DNA of 64,000 nt from Lysinibacillus sphaericus OT4b.31 (lineage in GTDB: Bacteria > Bacillota > Bacilli > Bacillales_A > Planococcaceae): positions 2,928,702-2,992,701 of the forward strand of contig NZ_KB933398.1 of NCBI RefSeq assembly GCF_000392615.1. The letters run 5' to 3'. Below the pieces are notes generated by a model that did not search any database, was not told the origin of the DNA, and worked only from the letters and a program-made list of their open reading frames with translations. Of the stretch, positions 37,402-46,734 are shown in pieces. How positions within the stretch are numbered: position 1 is the stretch's first letter; each line of letters opens with the position of its first letter. The translations under genes were made by a program, and so were the position numbers.

Positions 37402-38283
37402 TTAGTTTTTACGATGAACAATATATGATGCAAACTCTTGTAGTAAGCTACCATTTACTTGTAATTTGCTTAGTGCTGTAATAGCAAGCTGATAATGCTC
37501 GTCAAGTTTTTCTTTTGCTCCATTTAACGTTAACAATGCCGGATAAGTGCTTTTATCGCTCGCTACATCTTTACCTGCTGTTTTTCCTAGTTCCTCTGTA
37601 GTTCCCTCAATATCTAAAATATCGTCTTGGATTTGGAAAGCAAGGCCTATATGATGTGCGTATTCCTTTAAAACTGCACGTTCTTCTTGAGATACATCAG
37701 CTAATACTGCGCCTGATTCTATGCTAAAGCGTAATAATGCACCTGTTTTATTGATATGAACATGTTCAAGCTCAGTTAGGCTTAACTGACGTTTCTCACC
37801 TTCCATATCCAGCACTTGACCACCAACCATGCCTTCTGCGCCAGCTGCCACACTTAAGAGATTTACTAATTCAATTCGTTTCTCCGCAGATACATTCATG
37901 CGCGCCAAAATGCCGAAAGCTAATGTATTTAATGCATCTCCCGCAAGTGTTGCTAGCGCCTCACCAAATACCTTATGATTCGTCGGCTTACCACGACGGA
38001 AATCATCATTATCCATACTTGGTAGGTCATCATGGATTAATGAATACGTATGAATCATTTCAATAACCGCACCTACAGTGAGCCCATCCTTTTTGTCTTT
38101 AGCAAACAGTTCTAATACCGCTAATACGAAAAGCGGACGAATGCGCTTGCCTCCTGCTTTTAAAGAATAGAGCATCGATTCCTTTAAATCGGCCGGTGCG
38201 TCAATTTTTTCAACAAGTGCGAACATTTCAGCTTCTACTTGTGGTGTATTGCTTTCAATAAAATGTTTTAATTGCTCGTTCAT
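37402..38283 (-). CDS. ispA: Farnesyl diphosphate synthase (polyprenyl synthetase)
   Basis: Condenses isopentenyl and dimethylallyl diphosphate to farnesyl diphosphate, feeding undecaprenol, quinone and other prenols. The 293 residues show the first Asp-rich motif DDLPSMDNDDFRRG (about 85-98) and the second QIQDDILDIEG near 228, with GKPTNHKVFGEALA between. The gene starts three bases after the xseB stop and its ribosome site lies in xseB, so they are co-transcribed. Confidence 0.96.
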   Translation of the reverse strand: MNEQLKHFIESNTPQVEAEMFALVEKIDAPADLKESMLYSLKAGGKRIRPLFVLAVLELFAKDKKDGLTVGAVIEMIHTYSLIHDDLPSMDNDDFRRGKPTNHKVFGEALATLAGDALNTLAFGILARMNVSAEKRIELVNLLSVAAGAEGMVGGQVLDMEGEKRQLSLTELEHVHINKTGALLRFSIESGAVLADVSQEERAVLKEYAHHIGLAFQIQDDILDIEGTTEELGKTAGKDVASDKSTYPALLTLNGAKEKLDEHYQLAITALSKLQVNGSLLQEFASYIVHRKN

Positions 38284-38286
38284 TGA

Positions 38287-38520
38287 TTAGTTCTCTCCCT
38301 TTAGCGGATCAAATGCTGTTGTTTCACCTGTCTCTTGGACAATCGAGATTAACTGTTGTTCTGCATGTTGAAGCTTACCATGGCAAAATTGTGATAGTTC
38401 CATGCCTTGCTTATATAAATCAATCGCATTTTCTAATGGTACGTCGCCTTGCTCTAACTGACGGACAATTTCTTCAAGTGCCGTCATTGCTTCTGCGAAT
38501 GTTTGTTGGTTCTTCGCCAT
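38287..38520 (-). CDS. xseB: Exodeoxyribonuclease VII small subunit
   Basis: 77-residue helical subunit that bundles around the XseA tail in exonuclease VII, which degrades single-stranded DNA. The pattern FAEAMTALEEIVRQLEQGDVPLENAIDLYKQGM is split into the usual two helices. It follows xseA with a two-base gap. Confidence 0.97.
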   Translation of the reverse strand: MAKNQQTFAEAMTALEEIVRQLEQGDVPLENAIDLYKQGMELSQFCHGKLQHAEQQLISIVQETGETTAFDPLKGEN

Positions 38521-38522
38521 GT

Positions 38523-39875
38523 CTATTCCCCCTCATTATTTGGCAAGACATTTGTCACTTCAGCAATAACTTTCCCATCATGGAAGGAAAGTACTAGCTG
38601 ATCTTTTGGCTTTAAGTTAGCGGATGATTTTAACATTTTTTCATCTTTGTAAGCAACCGTAAAGCCCCTTGTTAAAATAGAAAGTGGATTTAATGCTTCA
38701 AGCGTTCGCACAGATGCCTCAAATTGTTGCTTTTGCTTCGTTACAAAATGTGTTGCTGAACGTGTTAGCTGATGGATGCGTGCTTCCAGCTCTTTTTGAT
38801 GGAATGCTAATGCTTTTTTCGGTGATTGTTGCTCCACAGCACTGTGCAATTTTTGAAGTTGTGCTGCTTTTTTCATTAAATCTACCTGCATTGCTTTCTG
38901 CAACCCCGACTCAATTTGTGCGAGTCTCTCCGTAAATGGTCGATATAATCTCTCCGGCATCGACAGTGGATAAGACTGTTGGAGCTTATTTAGACGTTGT
39001 CGCTCTGCCATAAGTTGCGCTCTTACTATTTGATGAAGTTGCGACTTTTGTGCGAGTACACGCTGGAATAGTTCCTGCTGATCTGGCACGGCCATTTCTG
39101 CTGCTGCAGTTGGTGTGGGTGCCCGCAAATCTGCGACATAATCAGCTATAGTCGTATCGGTTTCATGACCAACCGCACTAATGATGGGGATACGGCTTTC
39201 GAAGATTGCACGTGCAACCACTTCCTCATTAAATGCCCATAAATCCTCAATGGACCCTCCACCACGACCAACAAGTAATACGTCACAACTTGCATCACGA
39301 TTAGCACGTTCAATACTTTGTACAATGCTTGGTGCTGCTTGCACCCCCTGCACAAGTGTTGGATAAATTAAAATTTCAGCAAGCGGATATCGCCGTTTTA
39401 GTGTTGTGCAAATATCGCGAATCGCCGCTCCCGTGGTTGACGTTAAGATACCAATTTTTTCCGGGAACTTCGGTAACGACTGTTTCCATTCAGCTTTAAA
39501 AAGTCCTTCCTTTTGTAACTGTTCCTTCAGTTGGTTAAAGGCAACGAACAAGCTGCCGATGCCATCCGGCTGCATTTCCTGCACATATAATTGATATGTA
39601 CCATAACCTTCGTAAACGTTTACATCTCCTCGGATAAATACCTGCATACCATCCGTTGGCTCGAATGCTAGTTTCGATGCGGCTGCTTTAAACATCGTTG
39701 CCGCTATCCGTGCACCGTCATCCTTTAACGTAAAGTAAATATGCCCTGATTGATGTACCTTGACATTTGATAGCTCTCCCTTGACATAAACCTCACGTAA
39801 ATGCGGGTCAGCATCAAATTTTCGTTTAATATATTTTGTTAACGCTTTTACAGTTAAATAAGAAGCTGATGACAT
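38523..39875 (-). CDS. xseA: Exodeoxyribonuclease VII large subunit
   Basis: Catalytic subunit of exonuclease VII. The 450 residues have an N-terminal OB fold (VYVKGELSNVKVHQSGHIYF), the catalytic domain with VGRGGGSIEDLWAFNEEVVA near 190 and PIISAVGHETDTTIADYVAD with DLRAPTPTAAAEM, followed by a long coiled coil. GGAGCC precedes the ATG. In B. subtilis folD lies directly upstream; here uppP and 1.2 kb of repeat debris have been inserted between them. Confidence 0.97.
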   Translation of the reverse strand: MSSASYLTVKALTKYIKRKFDADPHLREVYVKGELSNVKVHQSGHIYFTLKDDGARIAATMFKAAASKLAFEPTDGMQVFIRGDVNVYEGYGTYQLYVQEMQPDGIGSLFVAFNQLKEQLQKEGLFKAEWKQSLPKFPEKIGILTSTTGAAIRDICTTLKRRYPLAEILIYPTLVQGVQAAPSIVQSIERANRDASCDVLLVGRGGGSIEDLWAFNEEVVARAIFESRIPIISAVGHETDTTIADYVADLRAPTPTAAAEMAVPDQQELFQRVLAQKSQLHQIVRAQLMAERQRLNKLQQSYPLSMPERLYRPFTERLAQIESGLQKAMQVDLMKKAAQLQKLHSAVEQQSPKKALAFHQKELEARIHQLTRSATHFVTKQKQQFEASVRTLEALNPLSILTRGFTVAYKDEKMLKSSANLKPKDQLVLSFHDGKVIAEVTNVLPNNEGE

Positions 39876-40076
39876 TTTGATTCGGCTCCTTTACTAAAAT
39901 CAAGTTTTTCACAAAACTACACTTATCATAACATTTTTTATTGTGCCTGACCTGTAAAAATGCAGTTTCGCAAGAAAAATGGCCCATGTTAAAAGCACGA
40001 ACTAATGCATTTGCTTGAAATCTACCAGCAAACGGAAAAGACCACATAACGACAGTATCGTCATGCGGAGAATGTT

Positions 40077-40892
40077 TTAATAAAAAATGAACAATAATGT
40101 ACCGACAATAAAACAATAATAGGTAAAGTAGCTAAGCTTACCACTTTTCATAATGCCCATAAACCATCGCATTGCAAAATATGTCATAAATAATGTAGCA
40201 ATAAAAGTTGCTGCATACGGCACTGCTAATGCACTCTTATTTGGCTCATCTAAAAAATCTGTAATCCCGAGTACGACGCCACCAAGACTAACTGGAATAT
40301 AAAGCATGAACGAGAAGCGTAATGCGGTGTCCTGCCTCATGCCAACTGCAATGGCCGAAATAATAGTTGCACCTGAACGACTAATGCCAGGCGTTAATGC
40401 TACTGCTTGACCAAGGCCTACTATTATTGCATCTTTCGCACGCAAATCAGCATCCTTCTTCGTCCCGCGCATATTACGAATTAACCAAAGTGCAATGCCG
40501 GTTACAAATAACATCATAGCAATTGTCGTCATGCTTATATTATCTGCAATGACATCGCTTAGTAAAACACCTAATATCCCGGCTGGAATGGAACCTATCA
40601 AAATGTATAATGCAAAACGAAAATCCACTTTATAGCGTCTTTCACGCGTTTTGATATAAAGGAAAAAATGTGTTATGAGTCGTACTATATCTTCCCGATA
40701 AATAAACACAATGGCCAACAATGAAGCCGTATTCGTTAGGATGGCGAATGTAAAGCCTTGTTCACCCAAACCAAGTAATTCACTAGCAATCATGACATGA
40801 CCACTCGATGATACCGGAATAGGCTCTGTAAACCCTTGCACAAGTCCAATAAAAATATGCTTCAAAATAAGTATTATATCGAAGTTCTCCAT
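40077..40892 (-). CDS. uppP: Undecaprenyl-diphosphate phosphatase
   Basis: Integral membrane phosphatase of the BacA/UppP type that recycles the cell-wall lipid carrier. The 271 residues include the first active motif GFTEPIPVSSSGH (residues about 20-32, usually TEFLPISSTGH) and the second PGISRSGATI near 175, within about eight helices. The first motif is slightly unusual but keeps Glu, Ser and His. ATGGAGGG stands before the ATG. The gene is an insertion relative to the B. subtilis order and sits next to IS debris. The 200-base spacer to xseA holds no convincing gene. Confidence 0.9.
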   Translation of the reverse strand: MENFDIILILKHIFIGLVQGFTEPIPVSSSGHVMIASELLGLGEQGFTFAILTNTASLLAIVFIYREDIVRLITHFFLYIKTRERRYKVDFRFALYILIGSIPAGILGVLLSDVIADNISMTTIAMMLFVTGIALWLIRNMRGTKKDADLRAKDAIIVGLGQAVALTPGISRSGATIISAIAVGMRQDTALRFSFMLYIPVSLGGVVLGITDFLDEPNKSALAVPYAATFIATLFMTYFAMRWFMGIMKSGKLSYFTYYCFIVGTLLFIFY

Positions 40893-40965
40893 TAATACCC
40901 TCCATAATTAGTATGTATAATGCAAACTTTAGTTAAGACGTTGGGATTATCTGAAAGGTTCGCAC

Positions 40966-40998
40966 AAAAAAGAGCATATCTCAATCTATGAGATATGC
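40966..40998 (-). terminator. Intrinsic terminator on the minus strand
   Basis: A perfect 10-bp stem (40974-40983 with 40989-40998) is followed on the minus strand by TCTTTTTT. It would stop transcripts from the folD/IS-debris side before uppP. A degraded version is at 41679-41703. Confidence 0.75.
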
Positions 40999-41040
40999 CC
41001 AGACTATAGACAAACTCAAAAAATCTTTTTTCTTTGAAAA

Positions 41041-41660
41041 TAGAAGTATCTATACGAACCCATTGATTTGCGCTACGTCGAACGCTTTTCGCAGGCAGGA
41101 CTTCAGTCTCCTCGTCGCTACGCTCCTGCGGGGCCTTCAACTCATGCTATTCTTTGCAGAAGTCGCCGCCTATGCTCCAATCAACTAGTGTATCCTATTC
41201 AACGACAACGAAAAAAGGTAGAAGACTGTACAAATCCCATCCGTTTTAATGCGCAAGTTGTCCGTTATTGGCTCAGTGTACGACGAGTAAGGATCATCGA
41301 AAAATCATTGAATATCACTATTTGGGCGCATCATGTGGAAGAAGCCAATCATTTATATCATCAAAGTGACATGAAACAAATTATGCACGTCAAAAAGAAA
41401 AGATTGAACGTTTATCTGCGGATGCGAAAGAAAAGCATGGTATGCGTTGGACAACCTTACGAAGGATTAAAAAATTGTTCATGCAGGTAATACTACTTAC
41501 TTTTGAAGAAGCTAGCTAATTGGACATGGCAAAGTTCAAAAATGGCAGAAAATAGTTACTTGTAGCGTACTACTGTCGTTAATAGGGGCTATTTGGTACG
41601 AATATGTCTGATAAAATGTCAAAAGGTATTCGGAATATGATCATTCCGAACACCTTTTTT
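41041..41660 (+). mobile_element. Decayed IS1182-family transposase remnant, copy 2
   Basis: Same modules as 601-1058. Bases 41041-41190 hold the high-GC short-frame module. Bases 41250-41545 read, over two frames, as a transposase end: CASCPLLAQCTTSKDHRKIIE, then HVEEANHL, then SADAKEKHGMRWTTLRRIKKL and finally KLANWTW after a stop codon. Bases 41578-41660 are the tail with the 16-17-bp hairpin. Frameshifts and a stop show it is dead. This copy is less deleted than copy 1 and is the better one for reconstructing the parent element. Confidence 0.75.
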
Positions 41661-41819
41661 CGTCAATTTGAGCAATCTCAATCTATAAGTTATGCTCTTT
41701 AAATAGTATCTTTTTCAATTAGACATTGCTTGAATCAATGTCATAATTCACTATCATATCAATAAAAGCGCATACTATTAAGGAGAATAAAGTAATTGTT
41801 CATATCACATTTATATTCC

Positions 41820-42040
41820 GCAACAGGGGACGCTTTTCGCGGGCAAGCACCGAGCCGCTTCGGGGCAACAGGGACTTTTATGTGCGAAAGCGAAGCGTCA
41901 GCAACAGGATGTTGGTCACGAAAGCGAATGCGTTGACACAGGACGTGACGCTTTTAGCCTTCATTCCCATAAAAGCTCAGCCCAGGGTCTCGGTTCGCTT
42001 ACTTTTCCCGCTGAAGTTGCCGCCTTACGCTCCTACCAAA
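41820..42040. repeat. High-GC dispersed repeat with 36-bp units
   Basis: A GC-richer stretch between IS debris and folD. It contains two adjacent 36-base units, 41879-41914 and 41915-41950, related to the three units at 43570-43677 (consensus start TATGCRCGAAAGCGAAGCG). Flanking parts such as GACGCTTTTCGCGGGCA resemble the module at 645-665. No open frame of note. Confidence 0.5.
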
Positions 42041-42146
42041 ATGTTCGTGTATCTTTAAGACAAACTATTTATGAAAGTAATTTGCTTATGAATCTTTTTA
42101 GGTTTAACTTACTAAAAATCGATACGTAATGTAGAATCTTTACTCA

Positions 42147-43010
42147 TTATTGCACTTTATTGGCAAGCGTATTTTCTGCTGCTTGCACTGTGTTGAAAAG
42201 TAACATTGTGATCGTCATTGGCCCAACTCCACCTGGTACTGGTGTCATATGAGACGCAACACCATCGACATCTGAAAAGTTTACGTCGCCACACAGCTTG
42301 TTATTTTCATCGCGGTTAATACCGACATCAATAACAACTGCGCCTGCTTTAACATGCTCCTTCGTAATGAAGTTAGCACGTCCAACTGCTGCAATTAAAA
42401 TATCCGCTTGTTTAGTGAATGAAGGTAAATCAGGTGTTTTTGAATGCGTGTATGTCACGGTTGCATCCTTTTGCAAAAGAAGTTGTCCCATAGGTTTCCC
42501 TACGATATGACTTCGACCAACAATGACCGCATGCTTTCCTGCAATTTCAATTCCTGAATATTCAAGAAGCTTCATAACACCAAACGGCGTACACGGTAAA
42601 AAAGTTTCTTGGCCAAGCATCATTTTTCCAACACTTATTGGTGAGAAGCCATCGACGTCCTTTTCAACGGCGATTGTAGCAATAACAGTATCCTCATCAA
42701 TATGTTTTGGGAGTGGTAATTGAACTAAAATACCGTGAATGTCTTCACGTCCATTTAATAATTCGATTTGTTTTAGTAATTCTTCTTGCGTAGTTTCTTC
42801 TGGTAATTTTACTAGCTCTGAAAACATACCAATGGCTTCACAAGATTTTTGTTTGTTTCTTACATATGTAGCAGAAGCTTGGTTGTCCCCAACTAATACA
42901 ACCGCCAAGCCTGGTGTTAATCCTTGCTCTTTTAAGCGAGCTACACGCTCTGCTACAGAATTACGAATTTCTTGACCAATTTCTTTACCATTAATTATTG
43001 CACTTGACAT
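42147..43010 (-). CDS. folD: Methylenetetrahydrofolate dehydrogenase/cyclohydrolase
   Basis: Bifunctional enzyme of one-carbon metabolism, converting 5,10-methylene- to 10-formyl-tetrahydrofolate with NADP. The 287 residues show [14 protein letters not shown] with the catalytic lysine near 56, the PLPKHIDED segment (QLPLP) near 100, [15 protein letters not shown] near 165 and [14 protein letters not shown] near 265. AAGGAG precedes the ATG. It follows nusB by 34 bases. Confidence 0.98.
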   Translation of the reverse strand: MSSAIINGKEIGQEIRNSVAERVARLKEQGLTPGLAVVLVGDNQASATYVRNKQKSCEAIGMFSELVKLPEETTQEELLKQIELLNGREDIHGILVQLPLPKHIDEDTVIATIAVEKDVDGFSPISVGKMMLGQETFLPCTPFGVMKLLEYSGIEIAGKHAVIVGRSHIVGKPMGQLLLQKDATVTYTHSKTPDLPSFTKQADILIAAVGRANFITKEHVKAGAVVIDVGINRDENNKLCGDVNFSDVDGVASHMTPVPGGVGPMTITMLLFNTVQAAENTLANKVQ

Positions 43011-43044
43011 AAACCTATGTTACTCCTTCCAATACAACACGTTT

Positions 43045-43425
43045 TTATTGTTCTGTAAATTTAGAAAGTACGCCATTGACAAATTTCGACGATCCATCGT
43101 CGCCAAATGTTTTGCATAACTCGATTGCTTCGTTAAGTACTACTCTTTTTGGTGTTTCTGGCATGTATAAAAGTTCGTATACAGCTAGACGTAACACGGT
43201 TCTTTCAATTTTCGGTAGACGGGCAATTGACCACTTTTCTAGATGCTGCGCAAGGGCCGCATCAATTTCCTCCAAATTTTCAGCTGTTCCATTTGCAATC
43301 TTTTCGTAGAAAGCATTTGTTGGTTGACCTTTAATATGTCCCATTGCTTCTTCGACTGTTAGATTGGTATTGTCTAGCTGAAACAAAACTTGCAACGCTT
43401 TTTCGCGTGCTTCATGTCGTTTCAT
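43045..43425 (-). CDS. nusB: Transcription antitermination factor NusB
   Basis: Helical RNA-binding protein that with NusE(S10) assists rRNA antitermination. The 126 residues start REKALQVLFQLD and end with VNGVLSKFTEQ, both typical. AGAAGGAG precedes the ATG. It begins a nusB-folD unit; in B. subtilis yqhY lies immediately upstream, here separated by the MerR/MFS insertion. Confidence 0.96.
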   Translation of the reverse strand: MKRHEAREKALQVLFQLDNTNLTVEEAMGHIKGQPTNAFYEKIANGTAENLEEIDAALAQHLEKWSIARLPKIERTVLRLAVYELLYMPETPKRVVLNEAIELCKTFGDDGSSKFVNGVLSKFTEQ

Positions 43426-43569
43426 GTAAAGCTCTCCTTCTTAAGTGGCATTAAGGTTTATAATAGCATAAATTCATGTGAGAAACATGATTTCAAGCAA
43501 GTTTTCAATAATCTGAAACCTTTTTCAAGCAACTTTCTGCTTATTTTAACTTTCTTTTGCAAATAAAGT

Positions 43570-43677
43570 TATGCGCGAAAGCAAATCGACAACCGCAAAT
43601 GGTTTTATGCATAAAAATTAAGCGCTAGTCGCAACTGGTTTTATGCACGAAAGCGGAGCGACAGCCAGCAATGTCAC
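43570..43677. repeat. Three tandem 36-bp degenerate repeats
   Basis: Units at 43570-43605, 43606-43641 and 43642-43677 each begin TATGC and share CGAAAGC...CGACA..CGCAA.TGGTTT. They lie in a 400-base gene-free stretch upstream of the MerR gene. Related units occur at 41879-41950. Confidence 0.6.
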
Positions 43678-43831
43678 CTTTTGTAAAAATGATGGTGCTA
43701 GCTATATTTTTTAAAAATAGTTTGAATGATATAATGAGAACAATTCATTTCCACTTTAGAGGTGTAAATGGACATCTGAAGTAATGAATTCCAAATTCCA
43801 AATTCCTTTTGCTATTGCTAGGAGGCTATCT

Positions 43832-44674
43832 ATGAAAGAACATTATTATACAATCGGTGAGGTGGCAAAGTTGTCAAATCTTTCTGTGCAGACACTTCGC
43901 TACTACGATCAAATTGATTTATTTAAACCAGCTTATACTGATACCTCTAGTAATTATCGTTATTATAAAGATGATCAGATTTTTTACTTAGATATAATTA
44001 AATCACTGAAGTATATCGGTACGTCGCTTGAAGATATAAAAAAAGCACTCATGCTGACACCTGCAGAACTACTCATTTTTTTAGAACAAAAAGAACAACG
44101 ACTTGAAGAAAAAATCTCCCGATTAAACGAAGTAAAATACACCCTACTGAAAACTAAAAAACAAATGCAAGAACAAATTGATATTCCGGTCTTTGGTGAA
44201 GTATATACGCAGTTAGAAGAAGAAATGGCCATTTTACAAGTTACCACAACCGAACTAACACCGACATCCAGCACAAATTCGTACTATGGTACATTGACCA
44301 AAATCATCGAAAATGAAGGCAGTGTATTAAATAGTCGTTACGGTTGCATCTACCCACTTGCAAAGTACGCAGATGTAAATGATATTATGTACGATGCCAT
44401 ATTTACACCGCTACTAACCGAGCGTACCTTTTCTAAACTTTCAACCGATGTCAAACAAACGATTGTACCCGCAGGCATATATGTATGCATTGCCTTTATC
44501 TATCACCCTGAAACATATTTTTCTTTTTATGAAAAACTTAAGAATTATGTAGAGTCGCAAAAAAAAGCATTCGAAACCACTGTATATGAACTATATATGC
44601 CGGCTACATTAATAGCAGAGCAAGAAAAAAAGTTTATTGTTGAGTTGAAAATTAGGCAAAAATCCCTCAATTAA
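43832..44674 (+). CDS. MerR-family multidrug-responsive activator (BmrR/BltR-like)
   Basis: Transcription activator that senses drugs or other ligands and switches on an efflux pump. The 280 residues have an N-terminal MerR winged helix (YYTIGEVAKLSNLSVQTLRYY), a dimerising coiled coil at about 75-120 and a C-terminal GyrI-like ligand domain ending in TVYELYMPATLI, as in BmrR. I place the start at 43832 because AGGAGG stands six bases upstream; the 16 codons before it are unsupported. The next gene in the same direction is an MFS pump preceded by a classic MerR-type operator, so the pump is the likely target. The ligand is unknown. Confidence 0.88.
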   Translation: MKEHYYTIGEVAKLSNLSVQTLRYYDQIDLFKPAYTDTSSNYRYYKDDQIFYLDIIKSLKYIGTSLEDIKKALMLTPAELLIFLEQKEQRLEEKISRLNEVKYTLLKTKKQMQEQIDIPVFGEVYTQLEEEMAILQVTTTELTPTSSTNSYYGTLTKIIENEGSVLNSRYGCIYPLAKYADVNDIMYDAIFTPLLTERTFSKLSTDVKQTIVPAGIYVCIAFIYHPETYFSFYEKLKNYVESQKKAFETTVYELYMPATLIAEQEKKFIVELKIRQKSLN

Positions 44675-44705
44675 TGTCACTTCCTTCTTTTTTCAAACAA
44701 ATCTT

Positions 44706-44736
44706 TTGACCCTATAGTTACTATAGGGTTTAATGT
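44706..44736 (+). promoter_or_regulatory. MerR-type operator/promoter of the efflux pump
   Basis: TTGACC (44706-44711) and TAATGT (44731-44736) are 19 bases apart, the overlong spacing MerR activators correct by twisting DNA. The spacer holds a perfect 9-bp inverted repeat, ACCCTATAG and CTATAGGGT around TTA (44709-44729), close in form to the Bmr/Mta operators (GACCCT...AGGGT). Confidence 0.85.
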
Positions 44737-44810
44737 AATAATTGAAAATATTCTAGTAGATTGGATTTTGTATTTCCCATGTAACGTGAAATGTTGAAGG
44801 AGTAAAGAAA

Positions 44811-45980
44811 ATGAACAAGAAACAAACCTTAACGCTAATTATTTTGTTAAGTAATTTATTTATCGCCTTTTTAGGCATCGGCCTAGTAATTCCTGTTTTA
44901 CCAACGATTATGAACGAACTTAATATTACAGGGTCTGTCGTAGGTTATATGGTCGCGGCATTTGCGATTACGCAGCTTATTGTTTCACCAATTGCTGGTA
45001 AACTCGTAGACCGCATCGGTCGGAAAGTTATGATCGTTGCAGGTCTTTTTGTTTTTGGACTTTCAGAGCTGTTATTTGGGGTTGGCCGTACAATCGAAGT
45101 GTTATTTATATCACGTATGCTCGGTGGTGTAAGTGCTGCATTTATTATGCCTGCGGTGACGGCGTACATTGCTGATATTACAACAATGGCGCAACGTCCA
45201 AAGGCTCTCGGCTATATGAGTGCTGCTATTAGCACGGGCTTTATTATTGGACCAGGGCTTGGTGGTTTTTTGGCGGAAATCGGTACACGTGTACCATTCT
45301 ACGCCGCAGGTATACTTGGTTTCATAGCAGCAATATTATCATTAACATTATTAAAAGAACCAACACGAGCAAAAGACGATGCAGAAGCTGCAAGCTCTAT
45401 TTTGGGTAGTGCAAAACGCATTTTTAGTCCGTTATATTTCATCGCCTTCGTGTTAATTTTTGTCCTATCATTTGGTCTTGCAGCATTTGAATCGCTGTTT
45501 AGTTTATTCGTAGATCATAAATTTGCATTTACCCCAAAGGATATTGCAATAATTATTACTGGTAGTGGAATTGTCGGTGCACTTGCACAGCTGTTATTAT
45601 TTGATTGGTTGACAAGAAAAATGGGCGAAATTAACGTCATTCGCTACTCGCTTGTACTATCCGCTGTCCTTACTTTTGCCATGACAATCGTTAATCATTA
45701 TGCCGCAATATTATTCGTCACTTTCTTTATTTTTGTGGGCTTTGATTTAATACGACCTGCAGTTACTTCTTATTTATCGAAAATCGCAGGAAATGAACAA
45801 GGCTTCGTTGGCGGCATGAACTCAATGTTTACCAGCCTTGGTAATATATTCGGACCCATTTTAGGTGGCATATTGTTCGACATAAATTTAAACTATCCAT
45901 ACTACTTTGCCACAATCGTGTTAGTCTTCGGTGTGGTGCTTGCATTTTACTGGAAAAAACCAAAACATATTGAAATATAA
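44811..45980 (+). CDS. MFS multidrug efflux transporter (Bmr/NorA type)
   Basis: Proton-coupled drug exporter of the DHA1 group. The 389 residues form 12 hydrophobic helices; GIGLVIPVLPTIMNELN in helix 1, GKLVDRIGRKVMI in loop 2-3 (MFS motif A) and GFIIGPGLGGFLA in helix 5 (motif C of exporters) are clear. Length equals Bmr/NorA/Blt. GAAGGAG precedes the ATG. It is transcribed from the MerR-type promoter just upstream, after the regulator gene, and ends at a strong bidirectional terminator. Substrates are not predictable. Confidence 0.93.
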   Translation: MNKKQTLTLIILLSNLFIAFLGIGLVIPVLPTIMNELNITGSVVGYMVAAFAITQLIVSPIAGKLVDRIGRKVMIVAGLFVFGLSELLFGVGRTIEVLFISRMLGGVSAAFIMPAVTAYIADITTMAQRPKALGYMSAAISTGFIIGPGLGGFLAEIGTRVPFYAAGILGFIAAILSLTLLKEPTRAKDDAEAASSILGSAKRIFSPLYFIAFVLIFVLSFGLAAFESLFSLFVDHKFAFTPKDIAIIITGSGIVGALAQLLLFDWLTRKMGEINVIRYSLVLSAVLTFAMTIVNHYAAILFVTFFIFVGFDLIRPAVTSYLSKIAGNEQGFVGGMNSMFTSLGNIFGPILGGILFDINLNYPYYFATIVLVFGVVLAFYWKKPKHIEI

Positions 45981-46033
45981 TTTATCACCAAAAGAAAAAT
46001 TTTAAAGGCAACTCTAGTATTGCATCCTAACAG

Positions 46034-46078
46034 AAAACGAGGTTATCTCAAAATTTTGAGATAACCTCGTTTTTCTTA
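46034..46078. terminator. Bidirectional terminator between the MFS gene and yqhY
   Basis: A perfect 20-bp inverted repeat (46034-46053 with 46054-46073) with T-rich tails on both strands. It closes both converging units. Confidence 0.95.
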
Positions 46079-46486
46079 TTCTTGTACAGCCACTTCTTCT
46101 TTTTCAAAATGAATGCCTGTAATATGTACATTCACTTCTGCTGTTTCAAGTGCAGTCATATTTAAAATCGCTTGGCGAATTTGTGTTTGTACGTCCTTCG
46201 CAACTTTTGGAATTGCATAACCATATTTTACAGAGCAAAATACATCAATGGCAATTTCTCCACTTTCTGTGACGCCAGATTTAATGCCCTTATTGTGTAC
46301 TTTTTTACCAAAGCGTTCCACAACACCCGTTGCTATATTACCACGTGTTGCAGCGATACCTTCTACCTCGCTAACAGCAATCCCAGCGACAATTTCAATT
46401 ACTTCCGCCGCTACCTCAATTTTACCAAGCTCCTCTTTTCCAGCTGGTGTTGGTTGTACAAAAGATTGTCCTACTTTCTCTGCCAT
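46076..46486 (-). CDS. yqhY: Asp23/Gls24-family protein YqhY
   Basis: A 136-residue Asp23/Gls24-family protein. The family core ELGKIEVAAEVIEIVAGIAVSEVEG and GVESG/VTESGEIAIDV-type strands are visible. In B. subtilis YqhY is encoded with accBC and influences acetyl-CoA carboxylase activity; the same neighbourhood here (accC 250 bases upstream) supports the same role by inference. I use the ATG at 46486, eight bases after AAAGGATG; the 12 codons upstream are unsupported. The downstream nusB of B. subtilis is displaced by the MerR/MFS pair. Confidence 0.92.
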   Translation of the reverse strand: MAEKVGQSFVQPTPAGKEELGKIEVAAEVIEIVAGIAVSEVEGIAATRGNIATGVVERFGKKVHNKGIKSGVTESGEIAIDVFCSVKYGYAIPKVAKDVQTQIRQAILNMTALETAEVNVHITGIHFEKEEVAVQE

Positions 46487-46690
46487 GCAAATATCATCCT
46501 TTCCTTTACGCATCGCAAGCAAATGCTGTTGTTACATTTATTATACTATAAATAGGAAGGTTTGGCTTAGGAAAGCCGTTTTAATTTCAAATCGATATTT
46601 TCTAATAAGTTAGGCGATAAATTCCTAGCCTTTCTAGATAAATCAAAAAGTGATGTCGATAAATTTTAAAACAGTATCTATAAATAGTGA

Positions 46691-46723
46691 AAAGCGAAGA
46701 AATCATATGGATTCCTTCGCCTT
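46691..46723 (-). terminator. Terminator after accC
   Basis: An 11-bp stem with wobble pairs (46694-46704 with 46710-46720) followed by TTTT on the minus strand, 11 bases after the accC stop. Confidence 0.75.
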
Positions 46724-46734
46724 TGTATGAACGA

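Noticed and set aside
39876-40076. Frame of about 96 codons on the minus strand between uppP and xseA
   Set aside because: It overlaps both neighbouring genes, has no ribosome site and shows no recognisable family.
43570-43677. CRISPR array
   Set aside because: Three 36-base units are directly adjacent with no spacers, and no cas gene is in the window.
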